From the NCBI GenBank assembly GCA_003133075.1, contig PKZN01000131.1, forward strand, positions 1,636 through 7,315: a DNA stretch of 5,680 bases, read 5' to 3'. Numbering within the stretch: position 1 is the first letter of the stretch; each line of letters starts with the position of its first letter. This document shows, piece by piece, positions 1 through 5,680 of the stretch. Made by a program: the position numbers and the translations under genes. The DNA comes from Acidimicrobiaceae bacterium (GTDB lineage Bacteria > Actinomycetota > Acidimicrobiia > Acidimicrobiales > RAAP-2). A model generated the notes under the pieces. The model saw nothing but the letters and a program-made list of their open reading frames with translations. It had not been told where the DNA came from and did not search any database.

Positions 1-2694
1 TCGGGCCGTTCGGTCATCGTCGTCGGCCCGCAGTTGAAGCTCCACCAGTGCGGACTGCCCAAGATGATGGCCCTGGAACTCTTCAAGCCCTTCGTCATGA
101 AGCGCCTCATCGAGACGCAGATGGCCCAGAACATCAAGAGCGCCAAGCGCATGGTCGAGCGTCGCAAGACCGTCGTGTGGGACGTGCTCGAAGAGGTCAT
201 TCGCGAGCACCCGGTGCTGTTGAACCGTGCCCCGACGCTCCACCGCCTGGGTATCCAGGCTTTCGAGCCGATCCTCGTCGACGGCAAGGCCATCCAGATC
301 CACCCGTTGGTCTGCAAGGCCTTCAACGCCGACTTCGACGGTGACCAGATGGCCGTGCACGTACCCCTCTCGGCGGAGTCCCAGGCCGAGGCGCGCATCT
401 TGATGCTCTCGACTAACAACATCTTCACCCCCGCCACCGGGCGACCGATCACGGAACCCGCCCAGGACATGGTCTACGGCGCGTACTACCTGACGCTCCC
501 GATCGAAGAGAAGGTCGAACACCCCAAGGTCTACCGACACGTCTACTCCATCGAGAACGCCGTCTCGGACGGTCTGATCTCGCTGCGCGCGCCGATTGAG
601 ATTCGCCCCTTAGAGGGCAGCTCGCTCGACACGCGACTCGAATCGGCCGGCATCGAGGTAGAAGGCGCGGGACGTTCATTGATCACGACACCCGGACGGG
701 TGCTCTTCAATGAGGCCCTGCCCTTCGGGTTCCGCTACGTGAACGAGCTCATCGGCAAGAACGCCGTGCCCATTGGCACGATCGTCGAAGAGATCTCGGC
801 GAGTTACTCGCGCCAAGAGGTCGCCGAGTCCTTGGACGCGATCAAGTCGCTGGGCTTTCGCTTCGCGACCAAGTCGGGTCTGACCATCTCCATTGACGAC
901 ATCGTCACGACGCCGGAGAAGGCCGCGATCTTGAACAAGTACGAGGAGCAGGCCGCCAAGGTCGAGACCAACTACCGACGCGGGGTCATCGTCGACGACG
1001 AGCGCCGTCAGCAAGAGATCGAGATCTGGACCAACGCCAACAAGGAGGTCGGTGACGCCACCGACCGCGCCATGAACGCGATCCCCGACAACCCGATCCG
1101 CCAGATGGTCGACTCGGGTGCTCGAGGCAACAGTCAGCAGATCCGTCAGATCGCCGCGATGAAGGGGTTGGTGTCCAACCCCCGTGGTGAGATGATTCCT
1201 CGTCCGATCAAGTCCTCCTTCCGTGAGGGCCTCTCGGTGCTCGAGTACTTCATCTCGACCCACGGCACCCGCAAGGGTCTCGGTGACACGGCGCTGCGCA
1301 CCGCGGACTCGGGGTACCTGACGCGTCGACTCGTCGACGTCGCCCAGGAGCTCATCGTCAAGGAGTTCGACTGCGCGACCTCGAGGGGTATGTGGATCGA
1401 ACACGTCGCGCCCGACACCCGGGCCCAGCGCGCCCACCTCGAGACCAAACTCTGGGGTCGCGTCGTGTCCGAGAGCGTCACGCTGTCGGACGGTTCGACC
1501 ATCGAAGCGGGCACCATGTTGTTGATGGACGACGTCGAGCGACTGCGCGACGACGCGAGCGTGACGCGCGTACGCGTGCGCACGACGCTCACCTGTGACG
1601 CCATCCAGGGCGTGTGCGCGGCCTGTTACGGCCTCTCACTCGCCACCCACCAACTCGTCGAACTCGGCGAAGCGGTCGGCGTCATCGCCGCACAGTCCAT
1701 CGGCGAGCCGGGCACGCAGTTGACCATGCGAACCTTCCACTCCGGTGGTGTGACCGAGAGCGACATCACCCACGGCTTGCCGCGCGTGGTCGAGCTCTTC
1801 GAAGCCCGTACGCCCAAGGGCGCCGCGGCGGTCGCGGAGTTCTCGGGCGCCGTGCGCGTTGAGTTGATCGGTCGCGAACGCAAGGTCACCATCGTTGGTG
1901 ACGAGGGACAGGTCCAAGAAGAGTCCATCTCCATCGCGCGCCACCTCCTCATCGAGGACGGTCAGGAAGTCGAAGTCGGCACGCCGTTACACGACGGACC
2001 GCTGGACCCGAAGTTGATGATGAAGTTCCGTGGCACGCGCGAGACCCAGCAGTACCTCGTCGAAGAGGTGCAGAACGTCTACCGCGACCAGGGTGTGTCG
2101 ATTCACGACAAGCACATCGAGTTGATCGTGCGCCAGATGACCCGTCGCGTGCAGATTGTCGACGCGGGCCTCAGCCACTGGTTGCCGGGCGCGCTCGTGG
2201 ACGTGAAGCTCTTCAACGACACCAACGACGAGCTCGAGGCGAACGGCCAAGAGGCCGCCGACGGACGAGCCCAGTTGATGGGCATCACCAAGGCGTCGCT
2301 CGCCACGGACTCGTGGCTCTCGGCCGCCTCCTTCCAGGAGACGACCCGGGTCTTGACCGAGGCCGCCATCGAAGGCAAGCGCGACAACCTGGTGGGTCTG
2401 AAAGAGAACATCATCATCGGCAAGTTGATCCCCGCCGGTTCGGGGCTGGAGTACTACAACCAGCGCGAACTGCGTCTCGACATGCCCGACGCCGAGCTGT
2501 TGCCCGCCTGGGCGCAGGTCAGCGACGACGACCTCGACCTGGCGAGTCTGCTGGGCGAGCTCTCCTCCGATGACTCCTTCAGCGCGGACTTAACGGCGTT
2601 CCAGAACATCGGTACCGCCACCTACGACGAGTCCGCCCTGCCCGAGAACGACGCCATAAACCCCGAGGATCAACTCGGCGGCCAGGCGCTCTAG
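1..2694 (+). CDS. rpoC: DNA-directed RNA polymerase subunit beta' (5'-truncated by window edge)
   Basis: This is the catalytic large subunit of RNA polymerase, which forms the active site together with beta. The frame is open from base 1 (SGRSVIVVGP) to a TAG stop, giving 897 residues. By alignment from memory the first residue matches about E. coli position 350, so roughly 350-430 N-terminal residues (clamp, first zinc finger) lie outside the window. Landmarks by window residue: NADFDGDQM with the three Mg-binding Asp at 111, 113 and 115; the funnel region at about 330-400; the bridge helix at about 421-450 (DTALRTADSGYLTRRL); second zinc-site cysteines at 458, 532, 539 and 542; trigger loop LTMRTFHSGG with Met576 and His580; and a conserved C-terminal block ITKASLATDSW. 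The trigger loop runs straight into GLPRVVELFEAR, so the E. coli SI3 insertion is absent. The last 57 residues are acidic with no Lys or Arg. A hairpin terminator follows 8 bases after the stop. rpoB is expected upstream. Identity is certain. Confidence 0.99.
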   Translation, partial: SGRSVIVVGPQLKLHQCGLPKMMALELFKPFVMKRLIETQMAQNIKSAKRMVERRKTVVWDVLEEVIREHPVLLNRAPTLHRLGIQAFEPILVDGKAIQIHPLVCKAFNADFDGDQMAVHVPLSAESQAEARILMLSTNNIFTPATGRPITEPAQDMVYGAYYLTLPIEEKVEHPKVYRHVYSIENAVSDGLISLRAPIEIRPLEGSSLDTRLESAGIEVEGAGRSLITTPGRVLFNEALPFGFRYVNELIGKNAVPIGTIVEEISASYSRQEVAESLDAIKSLGFRFATKSGLTISIDDIVTTPEKAAILNKYEEQAAKVETNYRRGVIVDDERRQQEIEIWTNANKEVGDATDRAMNAIPDNPIRQMVDSGARGNSQQIRQIAAMKGLVSNPRGEMIPRPIKSSFREGLSVLEYFISTHGTRKGLGDTALRTADSGYLTRRLVDVAQELIVKEFDCATSRGMWIEHVAPDTRAQRAHLETKLWGRVVSESVTLSDGSTIEAGTMLLMDDVERLRDDASVTRVRVRTTLTCDAIQGVCAACYGLSLATHQLVELGEAVGVIAAQSIGEPGTQLTMRTFHSGGVTESDITHGLPRVVELFEARTPKGAAAVAEFSGAVRVELIGRERKVTIVGDEGQVQEESISIARHLLIEDGQEVEVGTPLHDGPLDPKLMMKFRGTRETQQYLVEEVQNVYRDQGVSIHDKHIELIVRQMTRRVQIVDAGLSHWLPGALVDVKLFNDTNDELEANGQEAADGRAQLMGITKASLATDSWLSAASFQETTRVLTEAAIEGKRDNLVGLKENIIIGKLIPAGSGLEYYNQRELRLDMPDAELLPAWAQVSDDDLDLASLLGELSSDDSFSADLTAFQNIGTATYDESALPENDAINPEDQLGGQAL

Positions 2695-2702
2695 ACGAGT
2701 AG

Positions 2703-2735
2703 GCCCGTCACCGCTCTCGCCGGGCGGTGACGGGC
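2703..2735 (+). terminator. Hairpin terminator after rpoC
   Basis: A perfect 12-bp inverted repeat, GCCCGTCACCGC at 2703-2714 and GCGGTGACGGGC at 2724-2735, encloses a 9-base loop (TCTCGCCGG). It starts 8 bases after the rpoC stop. The 3' side has only TT before GCC, so there is no canonical U tract; this form is common in high-GC Actinomycetota. It probably ends, or at least attenuates, the rpoBC transcript. Because the stem is symmetric, some activity on antisense transcripts is possible. The stem is directly visible; termination is inferred. Confidence 0.75.
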
Positions 2736-2765
2736 TTGCCGTACCGAGGCGAAATGTCGTAGGAT
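2736..2765 (+). promoter_or_regulatory. Probable sigma70-type promoter of the rpsL-rpsG-fusA operon
   Basis: A -35 box TTGCCG (2736-2741) and a -10 box TAGGAT (2760-2765) are separated by 18 bp. Both fit the general actinobacterial vegetative pattern of TTGNCN and TANNNT. The transcription start would fall near 2771-2773, giving a leader of about 70 bases before rpsL. The position just after the rpoC terminator and just before the first ribosomal protein gene supports it. No experimental evidence is available, and some readthrough from rpoC could also feed the operon. Confidence 0.6.
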
Positions 2766-2773
2766 TGACAGTC

Positions 2774-2798
2774 CGCCCGCAAGATGTTGCGGCGGGCG
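2774..2798 (+). promoter_or_regulatory. GC-rich hairpin in the rpsL leader
   Basis: Two mutually exclusive stems can form here. One is 7 bp, CGCCCGC (2774-2780) with GCGGGCG (2792-2798), with an 11-base loop. The other is 6 bp, CCGCAA (2777-2782) with TTGCGG (2787-2792), closed by a GATG loop. If the proposed promoter is right, the hairpin lies at the very 5' end of the operon mRNA. It could stabilise the transcript, act as a second terminator for rpoC readthrough, or be a control site. Its function is unknown; only the base pairing is observed. Confidence 0.4.
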
Positions 2799-2828
2799 TC
2801 GAGATGTGCCAACGAGTTGTACCAACAA

Positions 2829-2835
2829 GAGAGGT
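2829..2835 (+). promoter_or_regulatory. Ribosome-binding site of rpsL
   Basis: GAGAGGT lies 5-6 bases before the GTG at 2841. AGAGGT matches the Shine-Dalgarno consensus GGAGGT at five of six positions. The site fixes the start at this GTG rather than at the in-frame ATG at 2784, which has no comparable motif upstream. Confidence 0.8.
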
Positions 2836-2840
2836 TCCGC

Positions 2841-3212
2841 GTGCCCACAATCGCACAGTTGGTCCGAAAGGGTCGACAGGACAAGGTTTCAAAGACGAAG
2901 ACGCCGGCCCTGAAGGGGGCCCCGCAGCGTCGTGGCGTGTGCACCCGCGTGCACACGGTCACACCCAAGAAGCCGAACTCCGCGTTGCGCAAGGTCGCCC
3001 GAGTACGCCTCACCTCCGGGGTCGAGGTCACGGCCTACATCCCCGGTGTCGGTCACAACCTCCAAGAGCACTCCATCGTCCTCGTGCGTGGGGGCCGTGT
3101 GAAGGACTTGCCCGGCGTGCGCTACAAGATCATCCGCGGCGCGCTCGACACCTCCGGTGTGCGCGACCGCAAGCAGGCCCGTAGTCGTTACGGCGCCAAG
3201 AGGGAGAAATAA
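2841..3212 (+). CDS. rpsL: 30S ribosomal protein S12
   Basis: S12 sits at the decoding centre of the 30S subunit and affects tRNA selection and accuracy. The product is 123 residues, close to the 124 of E. coli and Mycobacterium. The GTG start is chosen because it gives the family N-terminus (M)PTIAQLVRKGRQDK and has a good RBS. Visible signatures are KGAPQRRGVCTRV, TPKKPNSALRKVARVRL (residues 41-57), GHNLQEHS and RGGRVKDLPGVRY. Lys43 and Lys88, the positions where substitutions give streptomycin resistance, are both wild type. Asp89, the residue that RimO methylthiolates in E. coli, is present. An in-frame ATG at 2784 would add 19 unrelated residues and is rejected. The TAA stop shares its last A with the rpsG ATG, so the two genes are probably translationally coupled. 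Identity is certain. Confidence 0.99.
   Translation: MPTIAQLVRKGRQDKVSKTKTPALKGAPQRRGVCTRVHTVTPKKPNSALRKVARVRLTSGVEVTAYIPGVGHNLQEHSIVLVRGGRVKDLPGVRYKIIRGALDTSGVRDRKQARSRYGAKREK
3201..3206 (+). promoter_or_regulatory. Ribosome-binding site of rpsG, inside the end of rpsL
   Basis: AGGGAG lies 5 bases before the rpsG ATG and is read at the same time as the Arg-Glu codons near the end of rpsL. Ribosomes finishing rpsL would sit directly on it, which fits coupled synthesis of S12 and S7. Confidence 0.65.
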
Positions 3213-3682
3213 TGCCTCGTAAGGGCCCCGCCATTCGCCGTGACATCCCGGCCGACCCGATCTATAAGTCGGTGCTCGTCACCCAGGTCACCAACAAGAT
3301 CCTCGAGCGCGGCAAGCGAACCATCGCCGAGCGCATTGTCTACACCGCACTTGAGCAGGTCGAACAGAAGACCGGCGGCGACCCGATCGCCACCTTGAAG
3401 CGCGCCTTGGAGAACGTCCGTCCCGAGTTGGAAGTGAAGTCCCGCCGCGTCGGGGGCACGACCTACCAGGTGCCCTTGGAAGTTCGCCCGCGTCGTGCGA
3501 CGACGTTGGCCATAAGATGGCTAACCGACTTCGCGAAAAAGCGCCGTGAGAAGACCATGGCCGACCGTTTGGCCGGGGAGATCATCGACGCCAGCAACGG
3601 CGTGGGCGCGGCCGTCAAACGCCGCGAGGACGTGGCCAAAATGGCCGAGTCCAACAAGGCTTTTGCCCACTACCGCTGGTAG
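3212..3682 (+). CDS. rpsG: 30S ribosomal protein S7
   Basis: S7 is a primary 16S rRNA-binding protein that starts assembly of the 30S head and contacts the E site. The product is 156 residues, the usual bacterial length. Signatures in order: MPRKGPAIRR at the N-terminus, a basic RNA-binding start; KILERGKRTIAERIVYTAL in the first helices; KRALENVRPELEVKSRRVGG at about residues 63-82; YQVPLEVRP in the beta-ribbon; and KRREDVAKMAESNKAFAHYRW at the C-terminus. The ATG overlaps the rpsL stop by one base (TAATG), leaving no intercistronic space for the S7-binding repressor site known between rpsL and rpsG in E. coli. Codons 101-104 (ATA AGA TGG CTA) stand out as rare in this GC-rich window, though the encoded residues are the family norm. 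fusA follows after 22 bases. Identity is certain. Confidence 0.99.
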   Translation: MPRKGPAIRRDIPADPIYKSVLVTQVTNKILERGKRTIAERIVYTALEQVEQKTGGDPIATLKRALENVRPELEVKSRRVGGTTYQVPLEVRPRRATTLAIRWLTDFAKKRREKTMADRLAGEIIDASNGVGAAVKRREDVAKMAESNKAFAHYRW

Positions 3683-3687
3683 GACAT

Positions 3688-3703
3688 AGAGAGTTTGTAA
3701 GGA
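3688..3703 (+). promoter_or_regulatory. Possible fusA ribosome-binding region with unusual spacing
   Basis: Two Shine-Dalgarno-like motifs precede the fusA ATG at 3705. AGAGAG (3688-3693) is 11 bases away, rather far. TAAGGA (3698-3703) is a better match to the 16S 3' end but leaves only one base before the ATG, which is too close for normal pairing. The product's N-terminus fits the EF-G family, so the start is not in doubt. Initiation may rely on coupling to rpsG, whose stop lies 22 bases upstream. Confidence 0.4.
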
Positions 3704-3704
3704 A

Positions 3705-5680
3705 ATGACCGCACGCGAGTACCCCCTCGACAAAGTTCGCAACATTGGCATCATGGCCCACATCGACGCGGGCAAGACAACGACCACCGAGCGAATCCTC
3801 TTCTACACCGGTAAGAACTACAAGATCGGTGAGGTCCACGACGGTGGCGCCACCATGGACTGGATGATCCAAGAACAAGAGCGCGGTATCACCATCACCT
3901 CCGCCGCCACCACCTGTTACTGGAACGGCAACCGCATCAACATCATCGACACCCCGGGCCACGTCGACTTCACCGTCGAAGTCGAGCGCTCACTGCGCGT
4001 GCTCGACGGTGCCGTCGCGGTCTTTGACGCCGTCGCCGGCGTCGAGCCTCAGACCGAGACTGTCTGGCGCCAGGCCAACAAGTACAACGTGCCGCGCATC
4101 TGCTTCGTGAACAAGATGGACCGCATCGGCGCGGACTTCTTCCGCTGCGTCGACATGATCGAAGACCGCCTCAACTGCGTGGCGGCGGTCATCCAGCTGC
4201 CCGTGGGCAGCGAGTCGAACTACCAGGGCATCGTCGACCTCACGACGATGAAGGCCATCCTCTACCACGACGACAAGGGCGAGACCTTTGACACCGTTGA
4301 GGTCCCCGAGAACTTGCGGGCCCAGGCGGAGGAGTACCGCACCAAGCTGCTCGACGTCTTGACGACCTTCGACGACAATCTGCTGGAGAAGGTCCTGGGT
4401 GACGAGGACGTCACGCACGAGGACATCCGCCGCGCGCTGCGTCGTGGGACCCTGGAGGGCCACTGCGTGCCGATCCTCAACGGTTCGGCCTTCAAGAACA
4501 AGGGTGTCCAACCCATGCTCGACGCGGTGGTGGACTTCTTGCCGTCCCCGGTCGACCTGCCCCCGACCCAGGGCACCAAGCCCGGCAAGGACGAGGTCGT
4601 CGAGCGAAAGCCCGACGACGCCGAGCCCTTCTCCGCCCTGGCTTTTAAGATCATGACCGACCCCTTCGTCGGCAAGCTCACCTACCTGCGCGTCTACTCC
4701 GGTTCCTTGGAGAAGGGCGACACGGTGATCAACACCACCAAGGGCTCCAAGCGCGAGCGACTCGGTCGACTGCTGCTCATGCACGCGAACAACCGCGAGG
4801 ACTTAGACACCATCCGCACCGGCGACATCGTCGCCGCCGTGGGACTGAAGCAGGTCACCACCGGTGACACGCTCTCGGACCCGAACCAGCCGATCCAACT
4901 CGAAACGCTGACGTTCCCCGAGCCCGTCATCCACGTGGCCGTCGAACCCAAGACCAAGGCCGACCAGGAGAAACTCGGTAAGGCGCTCTACGCGCTCTCC
5001 GAAGAGGACCCGACGTTCCGCGTGCGCACCGACCAAGAGACCGGCCAGACCGTCATCTCGGGAATGGGCGAGTTGCACCTAGAGGTGCTGGTGGACCGGA
5101 TGTTGCGCGAGTTCTCCGTCGACGCCAACGTCGGCAAACCCCAAGTGGCCTACCGCGAGACGATCCGTAAGAAGGTCGAAAAAGTCGAAGAGAAGTACGT
5201 GCGCCAGACCGGTGGTAAGGGTCAGTACGGCCACGTGGTGATCACCGTCGAGCCGACGGGTCCCGGTGGGGGCTACGAGTTCTTAGACGAGATCAGCGGT
5301 GGCGTGATCCCCAAGGAGTACATCCAGCCCGTCAACCAGGGCATCACCGAGGCCCTCACCTCGGGCGTGCTCGCGGGATACCCCATGGTGGACCTACGCG
5401 TGCGACTGACCTTTGGTAGCTACCACGACGTCGACTCCTCGGAGATGGCCTTCAAGATCGCGGGATCGATCGCGGTCAAAAAGGCCACGCGACTCGCCAG
5501 CCCGGTGCTCTTAGAGCCCGTGATGAGCGTCGAGGTCGTCACCCCCGAGGACTACATGGGCGACGTGATCGGCGACCTGTCGTCGCGTCGAGGTCGCATC
5601 GAGGGCATGGAAGCGCTCGGCAATAACCAAGTGATTAAAAGCCTTGTGCCGTTGGCTGACATGTTCGGCTACGCTACTGA
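3705..5680 (+). CDS. fusA: Elongation factor G (3'-truncated by window edge)
   Basis: EF-G is the translational GTPase that moves tRNA and mRNA after peptide bond formation and helps split ribosomes with RRF. The frame is open to the window end, giving 658 complete codons of about 700 expected, and stops inside domain V at ADMFGYAT. By residue: P-loop AHIDAGKT (18-25); switch I RGITITSA (60-67); DTPGH (82-86) with catalytic His86; NKMD (136-139); NGSAFKNKG as the G5 region; then the G' insert within the G domain. Domain II starts near 306 (FKIMTDPFVGKL), domain III near 405 (ISGMGELHLEV), and domain IV near 476 (RQTGGKGQYGHV; tip YHDVDSSE with His574, equivalent to E. coli His583). Domain V starts near 609. 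Its place after rpsL-rpsG and these intact motifs mark it as the canonical translocase, not a paralogue. It is the fusidic acid target in bacteria. tuf would be expected downstream. Confidence 0.99.
   Translation, partial: MTAREYPLDKVRNIGIMAHIDAGKTTTTERILFYTGKNYKIGEVHDGGATMDWMIQEQERGITITSAATTCYWNGNRINIIDTPGHVDFTVEVERSLRVLDGAVAVFDAVAGVEPQTETVWRQANKYNVPRICFVNKMDRIGADFFRCVDMIEDRLNCVAAVIQLPVGSESNYQGIVDLTTMKAILYHDDKGETFDTVEVPENLRAQAEEYRTKLLDVLTTFDDNLLEKVLGDEDVTHEDIRRALRRGTLEGHCVPILNGSAFKNKGVQPMLDAVVDFLPSPVDLPPTQGTKPGKDEVVERKPDDAEPFSALAFKIMTDPFVGKLTYLRVYSGSLEKGDTVINTTKGSKRERLGRLLLMHANNREDLDTIRTGDIVAAVGLKQVTTGDTLSDPNQPIQLETLTFPEPVIHVAVEPKTKADQEKLGKALYALSEEDPTFRVRTDQETGQTVISGMGELHLEVLVDRMLREFSVDANVGKPQVAYRETIRKKVEKVEEKYVRQTGGKGQYGHVVITVEPTGPGGGYEFLDEISGGVIPKEYIQPVNQGITEALTSGVLAGYPMVDLRVRLTFGSYHDVDSSEMAFKIAGSIAVKKATRLASPVLLEPVMSVEVVTPEDYMGDVIGDLSSRRGRIEGMEALGNNQVIKSLVPLADMFGYAT

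Noticed and set aside
676..1437. Long antisense open frame opposite rpoC
   Set aside because: It is a shadow of GC-rich codon structure: the product is a low-complexity Asp/Val/Arg/Leu-rich string with no recognisable domain, and rpoC beneath it is unmistakable.
2765..2770. Perfect -35 hexamer TTGACA in the rpoC-rpsL gap
   Set aside because: No TANNNT-like -10 lies 16-19 bp downstream; the expected place is GC-rich hairpin sequence. The overlapping TAGGAT works better as a -10 with TTGCCG upstream.
2784..2840. In-frame ATG upstream of rpsL giving a 19-residue N-terminal extension
   Set aside because: It lies in the leader hairpin, has no SD motif, and the extra residues match nothing in S12. 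The GTG at 2841 gives the family N-terminus and length.
2765..3184. 139-codon + strand frame overlapping rpsL
   Set aside because: It is an out-of-frame reading of S12 codons, rich in Arg, Pro and Gly, with no support beyond being open.
3990..4784. 264-codon antisense open frame opposite fusA
   Set aside because: Same high-GC shadow effect: the product is rich in Val, Asp, Leu and Gly with no family resemblance, while the opposite strand encodes intact EF-G.
1..5680. Possible undescribed system, mobile element, CRISPR or RNA gene
   Set aside because: Coding sequence covers all but two short gaps (146 and 22 bp), every gene is a recognised core gene with intact motifs, and no tRNA-like, direct-repeat or insertion-element structure was seen.

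Overview
This is an ordinary, well-conserved housekeeping stretch of a high-GC bacterial chromosome. It holds the end of the RNA polymerase beta' gene and the start of the str operon, all on the + strand. In order: rpoC (5'-truncated at the window edge), a 146-bp intergenic region, rpsL (ribosomal protein S12), rpsG (S7) and fusA (elongation factor G, 3'-truncated at the window edge). All four reading frames are intact.

The protein sequences point to Actinomycetota. S12 and S7 have the actinobacterial forms (for example GRQDKV...KTPALKG in S12, and a 156-residue S7 ending HYRW). RpoC lacks the large insertion that E. coli carries in its trigger loop, and its C-terminal third reads like that of Mycobacterium (for example ITKASLATDSWLSAASFQ). 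Frequent TTG leucine codons, tolerance of TTA in housekeeping genes and rpoC sitting directly next to rpsL suggest a deep branch such as Acidimicrobiia rather than Streptomyces or Mycobacterium. That class-level guess is inference only.

Region by region: bases 1-2694 encode the catalytic core of beta', namely the metal-binding NADFDGDQ loop, bridge helix, second zinc site, trigger loop and an acidic C-terminal tail. Bases 2695-2840 hold a 12-bp perfect terminator-like hairpin just after the rpoC stop, then a likely sigma70-type promoter (TTGCCG / TAGGAT) whose -35 starts at the next base after the hairpin, then a short leader with a second GC-rich hairpin and an RBS. Bases 2841-5680 are the tightly packed rpsL-rpsG-fusA unit: rpsL and rpsG overlap by one base (TAATG), and rpsG and fusA are 22 bp apart. 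A tuf gene would be expected beyond the window.

The genes belong to the core transcription and translation machinery: beta' forms the RNA polymerase active site, S12 and S7 assemble into the 30S subunit, and EF-G drives translocation. I found no mobile element, CRISPR array, RNA gene or unknown system. The items worth a second look are fine-scale: the compact terminator/promoter junction, the leader hairpin, the missing space for an E. coli-type S7 repressor site, the odd fusA ribosome-binding site and a rare-codon cluster in rpsG.
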